Shown here piece by piece: positions 42,101-51,538 of a DNA stretch of 64,000 nt. Both the position numbers and the translations under genes were made by a program. Numbering within the stretch: the first letter of the stretch is position 1; each line of letters opens with the position of its first letter. Source of the DNA: Shimia aestuarii (GTDB lineage Bacteria; Pseudomonadota; Alphaproteobacteria; Rhodobacterales; Rhodobacteraceae); contig NZ_JAKVRD010000010.1 in NCBI RefSeq assembly GCF_022814865.1, forward strand, positions 1-64,000, written 5' to 3'. A model generated the notes under the pieces. That model saw only the letters and a list, made by a program, of their open reading frames with translations, did no database searches and had not been told where the DNA came from.

Positions 42101-42586
42101 ATGTGGCTGTTTCTGGCCTTTGTCGGTGTTCCCCTGATCGAAATCGCTTTGTTCATTCAAGTGGGTGGCGCTCTTGGTCTTGCTCCGACTTTGCTTGTCG
42201 TGGTTCTGACGGCCATACTCGGCACCTACCTCGTCAGGAACCAGGGGCGGATTGCCCTCGGGAATCTGCAGCGATCTTTCTCCGAACTCAACGACCCGAC
42301 CGAACCTCTCGCGCATGGCGCGATGATCCTCTTCTCGGGCGCGCTTCTTCTGACTCCGGGCTTCTTTACCGACGCTGTCGGTTTTGCCCTTCTCGTCCCG
42401 CCAGTGCGAGAAGCCGTCTTTCGTTTTCTCAGGGGGCGCGTTCAAGTGCGAAGCTTCTCGATGGGGTCCACGCATCGGGCCGAACCTCACCGTTCAGGCC
42501 CCGAAGACGTCATTGATGGCGAATTTGTCGAGGTTGACCCCGAGAAACGACCAACCCACCGGCCCTCTGGCTGGACTAAGCATTGA
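42101..42586 (+). CDS. fxsA: FxsA-family membrane protein
   Basis: 161 residues. Three to four membrane helices: MWLFLAFVGVPLIEIALFIQ, GGALGLAPTLLVVVLTAILG, and AMILFSGALLLTPGFFTDAVG, with the family motif PGFFTDAVG. The C-terminal tail is hydrophilic. FxsA overexpression relieves phage T7 exclusion by F plasmid in E. coli; its normal role is unclear. It begins 103 bp from the divergent Tim44-like gene and is 58 bp upstream of secB. Confidence 0.92.
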   Translation: MWLFLAFVGVPLIEIALFIQVGGALGLAPTLLVVVLTAILGTYLVRNQGRIALGNLQRSFSELNDPTEPLAHGAMILFSGALLLTPGFFTDAVGFALLVPPVREAVFRFLRGRVQVRSFSMGSTHRAEPHRSGPEDVIDGEFVEVDPEKRPTHRPSGWTKH

Positions 42587-42644
42587 GGCCTCCGGGCCTT
42601 CCTGATAAAGCGTTTTCGAAGATTTTGTATTCCAGGAGACCCAC

Positions 42645-43136
42645 ATGTCGGAAAACGGCAATGGCGCAGCTCAGGCCGCCCCCCAAGTTCGCATGAACGT
42701 GCTCGCACAATTCATCCGTGACCTTTCCTTTGAGAACATTCTCGCGCAGAAACGTGCGTCCGGCGAAGCTCAGCCTGACGTGCAGGTGCAGGTCAATCTC
42801 GACGCTCAGAAGCGCGATGTTGAACATCAGTACGAGGTCGTGACCAAGCTCAACATCACGTCCAAGAACAAGACGACTGGCGAAGAGATGTTCCTTCTCG
42901 AACTCGACTATGCTGGCGTGTTCCACATCGAGGGCGTTCCGGACGACCAGATGCACCCGTTCCTCCTGATCGAGTGCCCACGTCTCCTCTTCCCGTTCAT
43001 CCGTCGCATCGTTTCCGACGTGACGCGCGACGGCGGTTTCCCGCCGCTGAACCTCGACAATATCGATTTCATGCAGCTCTACCGCAATGAAATCGCGCGC
43101 CGTCAGGCCGAAACCGGCGCCCAGCCGCAGAACTGA
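42645..43136 (+). CDS. secB: Protein-export chaperone SecB
   Basis: 163 residues. SecB holds unfolded preproteins for SecA. The conserved parts are VLAQFIRDLSFENILAQK at the N-terminus, DVQVQVNLDAQKRD, YEVVTKLNITSKN, LLELDYAGVFHIEGV, and LIECPRLLFPFIRRIVSDVT with GGFPPLNLDNIDFMQLY. Length and order match alphaproteobacterial SecB. A GC-rich short hairpin-prone stretch follows, and the convergent dnaQ ends 31 bp away. Confidence 0.97.
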   Translation: MSENGNGAAQAAPQVRMNVLAQFIRDLSFENILAQKRASGEAQPDVQVQVNLDAQKRDVEHQYEVVTKLNITSKNKTTGEEMFLLELDYAGVFHIEGVPDDQMHPFLLIECPRLLFPFIRRIVSDVTRDGGFPPLNLDNIDFMQLYRNEIARRQAETGAQPQN

Positions 43137-43167
43137 TTGAATAGATGCTCCCGCTTGGGCGGGGGCG

Positions 43168-43905
43168 TTACGAAAGTTTGGCCCACAGGCTGTCGTCGCC
43201 GAGTTTCGCAACGAACGCCTCGTGGGCCTTTCTTTCTTCTTCGGTCAGACGCGAGGGCAGGGGAGAAGGCCGCGGCGATGGTCGCCAATTCGATTGCTCT
43301 TCGCTTTGTGCACCAGCCTTGGATCGCGTTTGCGTCGCAAGCCCGAAATCCGGCTGCCGCCCCCCGATCAGCTCAAGATACACATCCGCGAGGATCTCGG
43401 AGTCGAGAAGCGCGCCGTGAAGCGTCCGGTTGTCATTGTTGATCCCGAACCGTCGACACAAAGCATCAAGAGACGCGGGCGACCCCGGAAATTTCTTGCG
43501 CGCAATGGCCAGTGTGTCCACAGCCTGTTCCCAAGGTAGCTGCGGAAGACCCATCCAGCGCAATTCGGCATTAAGAAACTTCATGTCGAAAGACGCGTTA
43601 TGAATCACAAGCTTCGCATCGCCCACGAAGTCGAGAAACGCTTGACCGACCTCTTGGAAAACAGGCTTGTCGCGCAAGATCACAGCGCCGGGCGCTGGCT
43701 CTTGCGGCGGTTCGAGGAGATCCGGGCCAATCCCATGCACTTCGAACGCTTCCATCGGCATCGAGCGCTCGGGGTTGATATATTGATGATAGGTATTGCC
43801 GGTCGGCATATGGTTGAAAAGCTCAACGCCCCCGATCTCGACAATTCGGTCTCCGGTGTCAGGATTGAGCCCAGTGGTCTCCGTATCGAGAACGATTTCA
43901 CGCAT
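43168..43905 (-). CDS. dnaQ: DNA polymerase III epsilon subunit (proofreading exonuclease)
   Basis: 245 residues. DEDDh exonuclease: Exo I MREIVLDTETTGLNPDTGDR (Asp7, Glu9), Exo II LVIHNASFDMKFLN, and Exo III HGALLDSEILADVYL (His, Asp). The C-terminal tail (about 180-245) contains the basic, low-complexity linker and the region that contacts the alpha subunit. Starts inside the end of coaE (8-bp overlap), the fixed order dnaQ-coaE-aroE-maf of many alphaproteobacteria next to the origin. Confidence 0.97.
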   Translation of the reverse strand: MREIVLDTETTGLNPDTGDRIVEIGGVELFNHMPTGNTYHQYINPERSMPMEAFEVHGIGPDLLEPPQEPAPGAVILRDKPVFQEVGQAFLDFVGDAKLVIHNASFDMKFLNAELRWMGLPQLPWEQAVDTLAIARKKFPGSPASLDALCRRFGINNDNRTLHGALLDSEILADVYLELIGGRQPDFGLATQTRSKAGAQSEEQSNWRPSPRPSPLPSRLTEEERKAHEAFVAKLGDDSLWAKLS

Positions 43906-44491
43906 CGGATAAGCCTTTCCTGATCGTCGTTACGATATCGTTCACCTGTTCGCGCGCATGTTCAAGCGTATCCGTCACGACAACGAAATCCGATAGCGCG
44001 CATTTCTCGGCGTTCGGCATCTGTTTTGCTCGAATTTGCTCAAACTGTTCGAGCGTCATCGTGCCCCGCGCCAAGACGCGCTCTTGTTGAACATCTGCAG
44101 GGACGGAAACACAGACAACTGCGTCCATGCCCTTGTTTCCGCCGGTTTCAAACAAGAGAGGGATATCGAACACAACAATATCCGCCTTCGCGATCTCGAC
44201 AAACCGTGCACGATCCTCACCGACGAGCGGATGAACGACCTTCTCAAGCGTACCGAGAACGCTCGGATCGTGACCGATCATTTCTTTAAGCCTCTCGCGA
44301 GACACCTCGCCATTCTCAATCGCGCCCGGCAACACCTCGGCAAGCGGGTCTACGGCCGTGCCGCCCTTGGCATACATCCGATGCACCGCCGCATCCGCAT
44401 CCCATACTGCACAACCTGCCTCGGCAAATAGCTTTGCCGTAGTGGATTTCCCCATGCCAATAGATCCAGTAAGGCCGAGACGAAACGTCAT
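43898..44491 (-). CDS. coaE: Dephospho-CoA kinase
   Basis: 197 residues. Walker A LGLTGSIGMGKSTTAKLFAE (5-24); the nucleoside-lid region and CoA site follow (VWDADAAVHRMYAKGG and VVFDIPLLFETGGNKGMDAV). It phosphorylates the 3'-OH of dephospho-CoA, the last step of CoA synthesis. ATG overlaps the aroE stop (4 bp) and its stop runs into dnaQ, so it is co-translated. Confidence 0.97.
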   Translation of the reverse strand: MTFRLGLTGSIGMGKSTTAKLFAEAGCAVWDADAAVHRMYAKGGTAVDPLAEVLPGAIENGEVSRERLKEMIGHDPSVLGTLEKVVHPLVGEDRARFVEIAKADIVVFDIPLLFETGGNKGMDAVVCVSVPADVQQERVLARGTMTLEQFEQIRAKQMPNAEKCALSDFVVVTDTLEHAREQVNDIVTTIRKGLSDA

Positions 44492-45318
44492 GCGAGCACC
44501 TCATTGCGCAGGCCAGCATCAACCTCCGGTCGCGTGCCAAACCACGCCTCGAACCCCGGCACTGCTTGATGAAGCAACATGCCAAGCCCATCGACTGTAG
44601 GACATCCGTTCTCTTTCGCGTTGCGCAATAGATCGGTCTCGAGCGGGGTGTAGACGATATCCGTCACGGTCGCCGTCGACGCCAGCGCCGCGAGGGAAAT
44701 CTCAAGGGGCGCCTTCCCAAGCATCCCAAGGGACGTTGTATTCACAAGAGTTGCGGCTTCGGCCAATGCCCCCTCTGCCTTTTCCCAATTCACGACCCTG
44801 ATCCGGTCACCAAAATCAGAGCGCAGCGCGTCGGCGCGCTCTTTCGTGCGGTTCGTGAGCAGGATTTCCGGCACCCCAGCCCGCAAGAGCGAATAGACGA
44901 TCGCCCGCGCAGCCCCTCCAGCGCCAAGAACCATCGCCGGCCCGGCTTCTGCCTGCCACTCCGGTGCGCCCTGCCGCAGGTTCTCGATAAAACCATAGCC
45001 ATCTGTATTGTCCCCAAGGACTTTTCCATCCTTGAAAACAAGTGTGTTGACGGCGCCAATCGCTTTCGCTCCCTCGCTAAGCTCATCGACAAGCGGCATG
45101 ATAGCCTCTTTATGCGGGATGGTGACGTTCGCCCCCACAAACCCCATCTTCGGCAATGCATCAATCACCGCCCCAAGATCATCCGGCGCGACATCCATCG
45201 GTAGATAATGCCCCTCAATCCCATATTTCCGGAGCCAATAGCCGTGCAGGCGAGGGGATTTCGAATGAGCGATCGGATGTCCGATCACCGCCGCGAGAGG
45301 TATGGATTGCGCTGTCAT
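44488..45318 (-). CDS. aroE: Shikimate dehydrogenase
   Basis: 276 residues. Substrate-binding N-terminal: AAVIGHPIAHSKSPRLHGYW, with catalytic Lys in NVTIPHKEAIMP and Asp in LGDNTDGYGFIE. The NADP-binding Rossmann part has VLGAGGAARAIVYSLLRAG and LTNRTKERADALRSDFGD. It reduces 3-dehydroshikimate in aromatic amino-acid synthesis. It overlaps maf and coaE by 4 bp each. Confidence 0.97.
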   Translation of the reverse strand: MTAQSIPLAAVIGHPIAHSKSPRLHGYWLRKYGIEGHYLPMDVAPDDLGAVIDALPKMGFVGANVTIPHKEAIMPLVDELSEGAKAIGAVNTLVFKDGKVLGDNTDGYGFIENLRQGAPEWQAEAGPAMVLGAGGAARAIVYSLLRAGVPEILLTNRTKERADALRSDFGDRIRVVNWEKAEGALAEAATLVNTTSLGMLGKAPLEISLAALASTATVTDIVYTPLETDLLRNAKENGCPTVDGLGMLLHQAVPGFEAWFGTRPEVDAGLRNEVLA

Positions 45319-45914
45319 GACATAAGGTCTCCTCGGACCATGAGATAGTTGAGCAACTCGATAAGCGGCAAGCCAAGTACGTTGAAGTAGTCGCCATCAA
45401 CCCGCGAGAAGAGACGCACGCCTTCTTCCTCAAGCTTATAGGCTCCGACGGACCAACGGATGCTTTCCCAGTTTCTCTCGACATAATCCTCGAGATACTG
45501 ATCCGAGAAATCCCGCATCAAAAGACGCACCGTGCCGACATGCCGCCAGACGGGGCGTCCCTCATGATAAAGGACCGCCGCGGATAAGAGCGTATGCCGA
45601 TTGTTGCGCAACGCGCGTAGCTGCGTCTTGGCGTCTTCAGGTGTTTCCGGCTTTGAAAATACCTTTCCCTCGAAATCGAGCACCTGGTCACAACCAATCA
45701 CGAGGCTCTCATGGTGTTTCCCAGCAACTTTCATCGCCTTCGCTTCGGCGAGGCCATCTGCGATATCGCGTGGTGTTGCCCCCTCCATTTCAAGACTGCG
45801 GCGCAACATCTCTTCGTCAACGCGGGCGGTCTCGATTCGATACGTTACACCTGCATTCCGCAATAGCTGCGCCCGGATTTCCGAACCGCTGGCGAGAATG
45901 ATGTCTTGGGGCAT
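45315..45914 (-). CDS. maf: Maf-family nucleotide pyrophosphatase
   Basis: 199 residues. The Maf signature is IILASGSEIRAQLLRNAG at the N-terminus, then RVDEEMLRRSLE, LVIGCDQVLDFEGKVFSKP, and the C-terminal AYKLEEEGVRLFSRVDGDYFN. It hydrolyses non-canonical nucleoside triphosphates. First gene of the leftward maf-aroE-coaE-dnaQ operon, whose promoter lies in the candidate origin region; a DnaA-box match overlaps its start codon. Confidence 0.95.
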   Translation of the reverse strand: MPQDIILASGSEIRAQLLRNAGVTYRIETARVDEEMLRRSLEMEGATPRDIADGLAEAKAMKVAGKHHESLVIGCDQVLDFEGKVFSKPETPEDAKTQLRALRNNRHTLLSAAVLYHEGRPVWRHVGTVRLLMRDFSDQYLEDYVERNWESIRWSVGAYKLEEEGVRLFSRVDGDYFNVLGLPLIELLNYLMVRGDLMS

Positions 45915-45922
45915 GTGGAAAA
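45914..45922 (-). promoter_or_regulatory. DnaA-box-like site 1
   Basis: TTTTCCACA on the - strand, one mismatch from TTATCCACA and inside the TTWTNCACA consensus; it shares one base with the maf start codon. Confidence 0.6.
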
Positions 45923-46095
45923 CCTGTGGAGGAGGTGTGTGAAACGATTGAACTACTTCTCGGAAAAATCAGGTGGTTTTGCAAGTTCGGGAGAACCCGG
46001 GTGGTTTCACGAAGTTTCCCAGCGATCTGTCCCCGGTGGATGGGGAAAACTCTAACCTGTTGATGGCCGGAACTATGCCACGTTGCTCCCCATGG

Positions 46096-46104
46096 TTTTC
46101 CACA
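46096..46104 (+). promoter_or_regulatory. DnaA-box-like site 2
   Basis: TTTTCCACA on the + strand, identical to site 1 but inverted, just before the AT-rich tract. Confidence 0.6.
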
Positions 46105-46213
46105 AATCTGCTGACCTGAGTTTCCTTTTAACCCTTTGAAATATATTTATTTTTCTTAGGGGTATCCCCATTTTATCTGGCGCCGTTCCATTCTATCCCA
46201 AGGTTGGGAAATC

Positions 46214-46222
46214 TGTGCATAA
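46214..46222 (-). promoter_or_regulatory. DnaA-box-like site 3
   Basis: TTATGCACA on the - strand, matching TTWTNCACA, between the two AT-rich tracts. Confidence 0.55.
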
Positions 46223-46457
46223 GCAAGTAATCCCAAGAAATCAGCCTCCCAACATAATCATCATCCTTTCTTTCTTTTTCTTTTTATTAAGAAGACCAAA
46301 GAACAAGTCTCGCTCTGACGGTTTCATGTGTTTCGCTTCAAATTGACTCCCTGGCTAAGACCGACTAAAAGCTCTCCAACTGATCCGTCCGGATCACGTG
46401 TCCTCCAAGTTCCATATGAATCACGTAGCCACTCTTGGCTGCGCTTAGGATATTTCC

Positions 46458-47732
46458 ATGACTATCGAAAAACTTGCGCTTGCCGATCTGAAGGCAAAGA
46501 GCCCGAAAGACCTGTTGGCGATGGCCGAAGAACTCGAAATCGAGAATGCTTCGACGATGCGCAAAGGCGAAATGATGTTCCAGATCCTCCGCGAACGCGC
46601 GGATGAAGGCTGGGAGATCTCCGGCGAAGGCGTGCTCGAGGTGCTCCAGGATGGCTTTGGCTTCTTGCGTGCTCCTGAGGCCAACTACCTTCCCGGTCCT
46701 GACGACATTTATGTCAGCCCGGAGATGATCAAGAAGTTCTCGCTGCGTACCGGTGATACCGTCGATGGCGTCATCAAGGCGCCGGAAGACAATGAACGCT
46801 ATTTCGCGCTCATGAACGTCACACAGATCAATTTTGAAGCGCCTGAGAAAGCGAACCACAAGATCGCCTTCGATAACCTGACGCCGCTCTACCCCGATGA
46901 GCGCCTTAAGATGGAGATCGAAGAAGACCCGACCAAGAAAGACCGTTCCGCCCGGATCATCGACCTCGTGTCGCCGATTGGTAAAGGTCAACGTTCCCTG
47001 ATCGTGGCGCCGCCGCGGACGGGTAAAACCGTTCTGCTTCAGAACATCGCTCACTCCATCGAAGCGAACCACCCGGAATGTTATCTCATCGTTCTCCTGA
47101 TCGACGAACGCCCCGAAGAGGTGACAGATATGCAGCGCTCGGTGAAGGGCGAAGTCATTTCCTCGACCTTCGATGAACCCGCAACGCGCCACGTGGCCGT
47201 GTCCGAGATGGTGATCGAGAAGGCTAAGCGCCTTGTTGAACACAAGCGCGACGTCGTGATTTTGCTCGACTCGATCACGCGCCTGGGCCGCGCTTTCAAC
47301 ACGGTGATCCCGTCCTCTGGGAAAGTTCTGACCGGTGGTGTCGACGCCAACGCCCTGCAACGTCCCAAGCGTTTCTTTGGTGCTGCGCGAAACATCGAGG
47401 AGGGTGGATCGCTGACGATCATCGCGACGGCCCTCATCGACACCGGCTCTCGAATGGACGAGGTCATTTTCGAAGAGTTCAAGGGCACTGGTAACTCGGA
47501 GATCGTCCTTGATCGTAAGATCGCGGACAAGCGCGTCTTCCCGGCCATCGACATTCTCAAGTCCGGTACGCGTAAAGAAGACCTGCTTGTCGACAAGACC
47601 GATCTCGCCAAGACCTTCGTCCTGCGTCGTATCCTCAACCCGATGGGCACCACAGATGCGATTGAGTTCCTGATTTCCAAGCTCAAGCAGACCAAGACCA
47701 ACTCCGAGTTCTTTGACTCGATGAACACCTAA
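46458..47732 (+). CDS. rho: Transcription termination factor Rho
   Basis: 424 residues. The N-terminal Rho domain ([20 protein letters not shown]) and RNA-binding cold-shock-like domain ([36 protein letters not shown]) are followed by the hexameric ATPase. Its motifs are Walker [19 protein letters not shown], Walker [19 protein letters not shown]-loop [20 protein letters not shown] and R-loop [17 protein letters not shown]. It ends transcription at rut sites. The leader lies in the oriC gap. First gene of the rightward cluster; mnmE follows after 9 bp. Confidence 0.98.
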   Translation: MTIEKLALADLKAKSPKDLLAMAEELEIENASTMRKGEMMFQILRERADEGWEISGEGVLEVLQDGFGFLRAPEANYLPGPDDIYVSPEMIKKFSLRTGDTVDGVIKAPEDNERYFALMNVTQINFEAPEKANHKIAFDNLTPLYPDERLKMEIEEDPTKKDRSARIIDLVSPIGKGQRSLIVAPPRTGKTVLLQNIAHSIEANHPECYLIVLLIDERPEEVTDMQRSVKGEVISSTFDEPATRHVAVSEMVIEKAKRLVEHKRDVVILLDSITRLGRAFNTVIPSSGKVLTGGVDANALQRPKRFFGAARNIEEGGSLTIIATALIDTGSRMDEVIFEEFKGTGNSEIVLDRKIADKRVFPAIDILKSGTRKEDLLVDKTDLAKTFVLRRILNPMGTTDAIEFLISKLKQTKTNSEFFDSMNT

Positions 47733-47741
47733 GAGACTGTC

Positions 47742-49040
47742 ATGGCCCATGTGGCTGATACAATCTTCGCTCTTGCAACGGCCCCCGGTAAAGCGGGGGT
47801 CGCTGTCATTCGGATATCCGGTTCCGCCGCGGCTAGTGCAGGAGCTGTGCTTTTTGGCGAACTGCCGAAACCCCGGATGGCTTCGCTGCGCATCTTGCGC
47901 GATAAGGCCGGGCATCGCCTCGATCAGGCGCTGGTTCTCTATTTCCCCGAAAAGAATAGCTTTACAGGCGAAGAGGTGATCGAGCTGCATCTGCACGGTT
48001 CCGTCGCCGTGGTAAACGCCGTGCTGCGAGAGCTTTCGGATATCGAAGACCTACGGCTTGCGGAGCCCGGCGAATTCACGCGTCGTGCCCTCGAGAACGG
48101 CTGTCTTGACCTTGCTCAGGTCGAGGGGCTTGCCGATTTGATCGAAGCTGAAACCGAGGCACAGCGGCGCCAGGCGCTGCGCGTGCTCTCAGGCGATCTT
48201 GGGTCGCTCGCCGAGAGATGGAGACAGAACCTGATCCGTGCCGCTGCATTGATTGAGGCGACGATTGATTTTGCGGATGAAGATGTGCCCGTTGATGTCA
48301 CACCCGAGGTCTCTTCGCTCCTTGATACCGTAAGCCAGGACCTTGCCACCGAGATCATCGGCGTGGATACGGCAGAACGGATTAGAACAGGCTTTGAGGT
48401 AGCCATTGTTGGCGCTCCAAATGTTGGAAAATCTACTCTTCTCAATACCTTGGCTGGTCGTGAGGCAGCGATTACCTCTGAATATGCAGGCACAACACGG
48501 GATGTCATCGAAGTTCGGATGGAACTCAATGGTTTTCCTGTGACATTGCTCGATACCGCAGGTATTCGCGAGACCGAGGACCATGTTGAAGGGATCGGGA
48601 TTGAGCGCGCCAAGCAGAGAGCGCTGGCGTCTGACCTTTGTGTCTTCCTTGTTGAGGGCGAGGACACGCCCGATTTTGAACCCCGTCCCGGAGATCTCGT
48701 GCGGCGTGCGAAGGTAGACAGGATTGCGGATCAGAAGGACGGAATCTCTGGCCTCACAGGGCAGGGGGTTTCCGATCTTGTTTCTGATATTACATCGGTC
48801 CTGTCTGAGCGCGCCGCGCGCTCTGGGATTGCCACGCGCGAACGACACCGGATCGCCATGCGCCGCGCAAGCGAGAGCCTTGCTGCCGCCAAGGCTGTGC
48901 TCGCGCTTGGGGCAGACCACTACGAGATCGCGGCAGAAGAACTGCGAAGTGCGATTCGGGCTTTGGATTCGATTGTGGGTCGCGTAGATGTCGAGAACCT
49001 GCTGGATGAGATCTTCTCGAGTTTCTGCATCGGAAAGTAA
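47742..49040 (+). CDS. mnmE: tRNA modification GTPase MnmE (TrmE)
   Basis: 432 residues. Formyl-THF binding N-terminal domain ([20 protein letters not shown]), a helical domain ([20 protein letters not shown]), and an inserted G domain: P loop [11 protein letters not shown], switch region [12 protein letters not shown], and [10 protein letters not shown]. The invariant C-terminal Cys is in IFSSFCIGK. With MnmG it makes the cmnm5 group at wobble uridine of tRNAs. The stop lies 3 bp from mnmG, so they are co-translated. Confidence 0.98.
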   Translation: MAHVADTIFALATAPGKAGVAVIRISGSAAASAGAVLFGELPKPRMASLRILRDKAGHRLDQALVLYFPEKNSFTGEEVIELHLHGSVAVVNAVLRELSDIEDLRLAEPGEFTRRALENGCLDLAQVEGLADLIEAETEAQRRQALRVLSGDLGSLAERWRQNLIRAAALIEATIDFADEDVPVDVTPEVSSLLDTVSQDLATEIIGVDTAERIRTGFEVAIVGAPNVGKSTLLNTLAGREAAITSEYAGTTRDVIEVRMELNGFPVTLLDTAGIRETEDHVEGIGIERAKQRALASDLCVFLVEGEDTPDFEPRPGDLVRRAKVDRIADQKDGISGLTGQGVSDLVSDITSVLSERAARSGIATRERHRIAMRRASESLAAAKAVLALGADHYEIAAEELRSAIRALDSIVGRVDVENLLDEIFSSFCIGK

Positions 49041-49043
49041 GGA

Positions 49044-50915
49044 GTGTTTCACGTGAAACATTTTGACGTCATCGTTGTTGGCGGCGGACACGCCGGTGCA
49101 GACGCCGCGCATGCAGCGGCGCGTGTCGGCGCGAAGACCGCTCTGGTGACCCTTAAGACCTCTGGGATTGGGGTGATGTCCTGTAACCCCGCAATCGGAG
49201 GTCTTGGCAAAGGGCATCTCGTGAGGGAGATTGATGCTCTTGATGGATTGATGGGACGCGTCGCGGATCGGGCAGGCATTCAATTCCGTCTTCTCAACCG
49301 CCGCAAGGGCCCCGCTGTCCAAGGCCCCCGCGCGCAGGCAGACCGCAAGATCTATCGCGAAACGATGCTGGCGGAGGTGCTAAATACCCCGAACCTGACA
49401 GTGATCGAGGGCGAAGCCGCGGATTTTTTGATGGACGGAGAGGCCGTGCGTGGCGTGGTTCTCGGGGATGGATCCGAGGTCCGCGCGTCTTCTGTAGTTC
49501 TGACAACGGGTACGTTCCTACGCGGCGTGATCCATATTGGTGATGTCTCCCGTCCCGGTGGTCGTATGGGCGATGCCCCATCCGTTCGACTTGCCGAGCG
49601 GATTGATAGCTTTGCGCTCCCACTCGGGCGCCTCAAGACCGGCACGCCGCCGCGCCTGAACGGTAAGACAATCAAATGGGATCTCCTTGATGCGCAGCCT
49701 GGCGACGATCATCCGGTGATGTTTTCCTTCCTGAACCGCGCTCCCTTTGCGCGGCAGGTCTCTTGTGGGATCACCCACACGAATGAGCGCACCCACGAAA
49801 TCATCCGGGAAAACCTCGAACGCTCAGCGATGTATGGCGGTCATATCGAGGGGGTGGGTCCGCGTTACTGCCCCTCGATCGAGGACAAGATTGTACGCTT
49901 CGCCGACAAGTCCTCTCATCAAGTCTTCCTTGAGCCAGAGGGGCTTGATGACAGCACCGTCTATCCTAACGGCATTTCGACCTCGTTGCCGCAGGACGTT
50001 CAGGAAGCTTACGTGCATTCGATCTATGGCCTTGAGGATTGCGAAATCCTTCAGCCGGGCTATGCGATTGAGTATGACTACGTCGATCCCCGCGCGCTCG
50101 ACGCCACGCTTGCGCTTAAGTCCGTCCCCGGCCTCTACCTTGCCGGCCAAATCAACGGCACAACGGGCTACGAGGAGGCCGCTGCGCAAGGCCTCGTCGC
50201 TGGTCTGAATGCCGCTCTGACCGCGCTTGATCGCGAGCCTCGCACCTTCAGCCGCGCTGAGAGCTATATCGGCGTCATGGTTGATGACCTAATCACCCGC
50301 GGCGTGACCGAGCCCTATCGCATGTTCACATCCCGAGCCGAGTTCCGCCTGTCCTTGCGGGCCGACAACGCAGACCAGCGCCTGACGCCGATCGGTATTG
50401 ACCTTGGTCTCGTGGGGGAAGACCGCACGCGCGTCTTCTCTGACAAGCTCGACCGCCTGACCGCTGGCCGCGAACTTCTCGAAGAGCAGGGCTATACCCC
50501 AAAGGAAATCAACGCAGCGGGTATCGCGGTCAATCAAGATGGCAACCGCCGTACAGCGTTTCAGGTCTTGGCATTTCCTGAAGTCGGTTTCGACGACGTC
50601 GTGGCGCTAGATCCGAGATTCGAGGCAATTGACCACGAAGCGCGCGAGCAACTTGAGCGCGACGCGCTCTATGCGAATTACATAGAACGACAGAAACGCG
50701 ATGTCGAAGCGATGCGGCGCGATGAAGGTCAGGCAATACCCGCAGATTTTGATTTCCAGTCCGTCGAAGGGCTTTCGAACGAACTTAAAGCCAAACTTGG
50801 CCGCACGCGCCCCGCGAATCTTGGTCAGGCGGGACGCGTTGACGGCATGACGCCAGCAGCCCTGACTCTCATCCTTGCGAAGATTCGTCAGGCCAAGAAG
50901 GGCAAAATCGCGTGA
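49044..50915 (+). CDS. mnmG: tRNA uridine-5-carboxymethylaminomethyl synthesis enzyme MnmG (GidA)
   Basis: 623 residues from the GTG at 49044 (GGAG is immediately before; the parS palindrome forms the next codons). FAD-binding N-terminus [20 protein letters not shown], then [40 protein letters not shown], and the C-terminal helical region with [25 protein letters not shown]. It modifies U34 with MnmE. The first residues MFHVKH occur widely in alphaproteobacterial MnmG because parS is embedded in the gene. The stop overlaps the rsmG start as GTGA. Confidence 0.98.
   Translation: MFHVKHFDVIVVGGGHAGADAAHAAARVGAKTALVTLKTSGIGVMSCNPAIGGLGKGHLVREIDALDGLMGRVADRAGIQFRLLNRRKGPAVQGPRAQADRKIYRETMLAEVLNTPNLTVIEGEAADFLMDGEAVRGVVLGDGSEVRASSVVLTTGTFLRGVIHIGDVSRPGGRMGDAPSVRLAERIDSFALPLGRLKTGTPPRLNGKTIKWDLLDAQPGDDHPVMFSFLNRAPFARQVSCGITHTNERTHEIIRENLERSAMYGGHIEGVGPRYCPSIEDKIVRFADKSSHQVFLEPEGLDDSTVYPNGISTSLPQDVQEAYVHSIYGLEDCEILQPGYAIEYDYVDPRALDATLALKSVPGLYLAGQINGTTGYEEAAAQGLVAGLNAALTALDREPRTFSRAESYIGVMVDDLITRGVTEPYRMFTSRAEFRLSLRADNADQRLTPIGIDLGLVGEDRTRVFSDKLDRLTAGRELLEEQGYTPKEINAAGIAVNQDGNRRTAFQVLAFPEVGFDDVVALDPRFEAIDHEAREQLERDALYANYIERQKRDVEAMRRDEGQAIPADFDFQSVEGLSNELKAKLGRTRPANLGQAGRVDGMTPAALTLILAKIRQAKKGKIA
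49045..49060. promoter_or_regulatory. parS: parS centromere site 1
   Basis: TGTTTCACGTGAAACA, the perfect 16-bp consensus palindrome bound by ParB. It is 2.6 kb from the origin gap and 3.3 kb from parB. It starts one base into the mnmG start codon and encodes residues 2-6 (FHVKH) of MnmG. Confidence 0.95.
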
Positions 50916-51538
50916 TTTCTGGGGAAGAAAGCGTTCTGGAGTCGCTCGATGTTTCACGTGAAACATCGGATCGCCTGCGCCTGCTCGCTGATCTTCTTCA
51001 GAAATGGAATCCTAAGATCAATCTCGTCTCCAGATCGACGCTGGAAACGCTGTGGGATCGTCACATCCTAGACTCCGCGCAGGTTTTCGATCTCGTTCCG
51101 CATCCCGTCGATCATTGGGTTGATATTGGCAGCGGCGGTGGCTTCCCGGGTCTCGTTGTCGCTATTCTCGCAGCGCAAAAAGATCCGGCCCAGAAGACGA
51201 CGTTGATCGAGAGCGACCAGAGAAAATGCGCCTTCCTGCGCACAGTATTACGCGAGACAGGCGTCTCGGCGACCGTTTTGACCAAGCGAATCGAACAGGC
51301 CGATCGCCAGAAGGCAGATATCTTGTCTGCCCGTGCGTTGGCGGATCTTTCTCAACTTTGCGAATTTGCTGAGCGGCACCTGCAATCAGATGGCACCGCC
51401 CTGTTTCCCAAAGGCGTCACCTGGCAAAAAGAACTGCGGCAGGCCGAGGAATCGTGGTCTTTCACCCCCGAGGTGATTACAAGTATATCCGAACCAGAAG
51501 CTGTTATTTTAAAGCTTGGAGATATTCGGCGTGCCTGA
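50912..51538 (+). CDS. rsmG: 16S rRNA m7G527 methyltransferase RsmG (GidB)
   Basis: 208 residues from the GTG at 50912, which overlaps the mnmG stop by 4 bp (GTGA). SAM-binding motif [20 protein letters not shown], motif post-[18 protein letters not shown], and the catalytic region [17 protein letters not shown] are all present. Residues about 13-18 (DVSRET) are encoded by the second parS. It methylates G527 in 16S rRNA. Its end overlaps the region before parA. Confidence 0.97.
   Translation: MISGEESVLESLDVSRETSDRLRLLADLLQKWNPKINLVSRSTLETLWDRHILDSAQVFDLVPHPVDHWVDIGSGGGFPGLVVAILAAQKDPAQKTTLIESDQRKCAFLRTVLRETGVSATVLTKRIEQADRQKADILSARALADLSQLCEFAERHLQSDGTALFPKGVTWQKELRQAEESWSFTPEVITSISEPEAVILKLGDIRRA
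50950..50965. promoter_or_regulatory. parS: parS centromere site 2
   Basis: A second perfect TGTTTCACGTGAAACA, lying inside rsmG and encoding VSRET. It is 4.5 kb from the origin gap and 1.4 kb from parB. Confidence 0.95.

Larger units (their letters stand above)
45915..46457. other. oriC: Candidate chromosomal replication origin (oriC)
   Basis: A 543-bp gene-free gap between divergent maf and rho, long for this otherwise dense region. It holds three good matches to the DnaA consensus TTWTNCACA (45914-45922 reversed, 46096-46104, 46214-46222 reversed), several weaker ones, and two AT-rich tracts (about 46122-46160 and 46262-46292, the second a pyrimidine-rich run). Gene strands diverge from here on both sides. 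In Caulobacter and Rickettsia the origin lies by hemE in this same conserved cluster (maf, aroE, coaE, dnaQ, rho, mnmE, parAB), as published for alphaproteobacteria; hemE itself is not here. The function is inferred, not shown. Confidence 0.7.

Noticed and set aside
46003-46020. parS-like half site (GTTTCACGAAG) in the origin gap
   Set aside because: Only one half of the palindrome is present.
46365-47996. 543-codon antisense frame across rho
   Set aside because: Shadow of rho and mnmE; the real frames carry all catalytic motifs.
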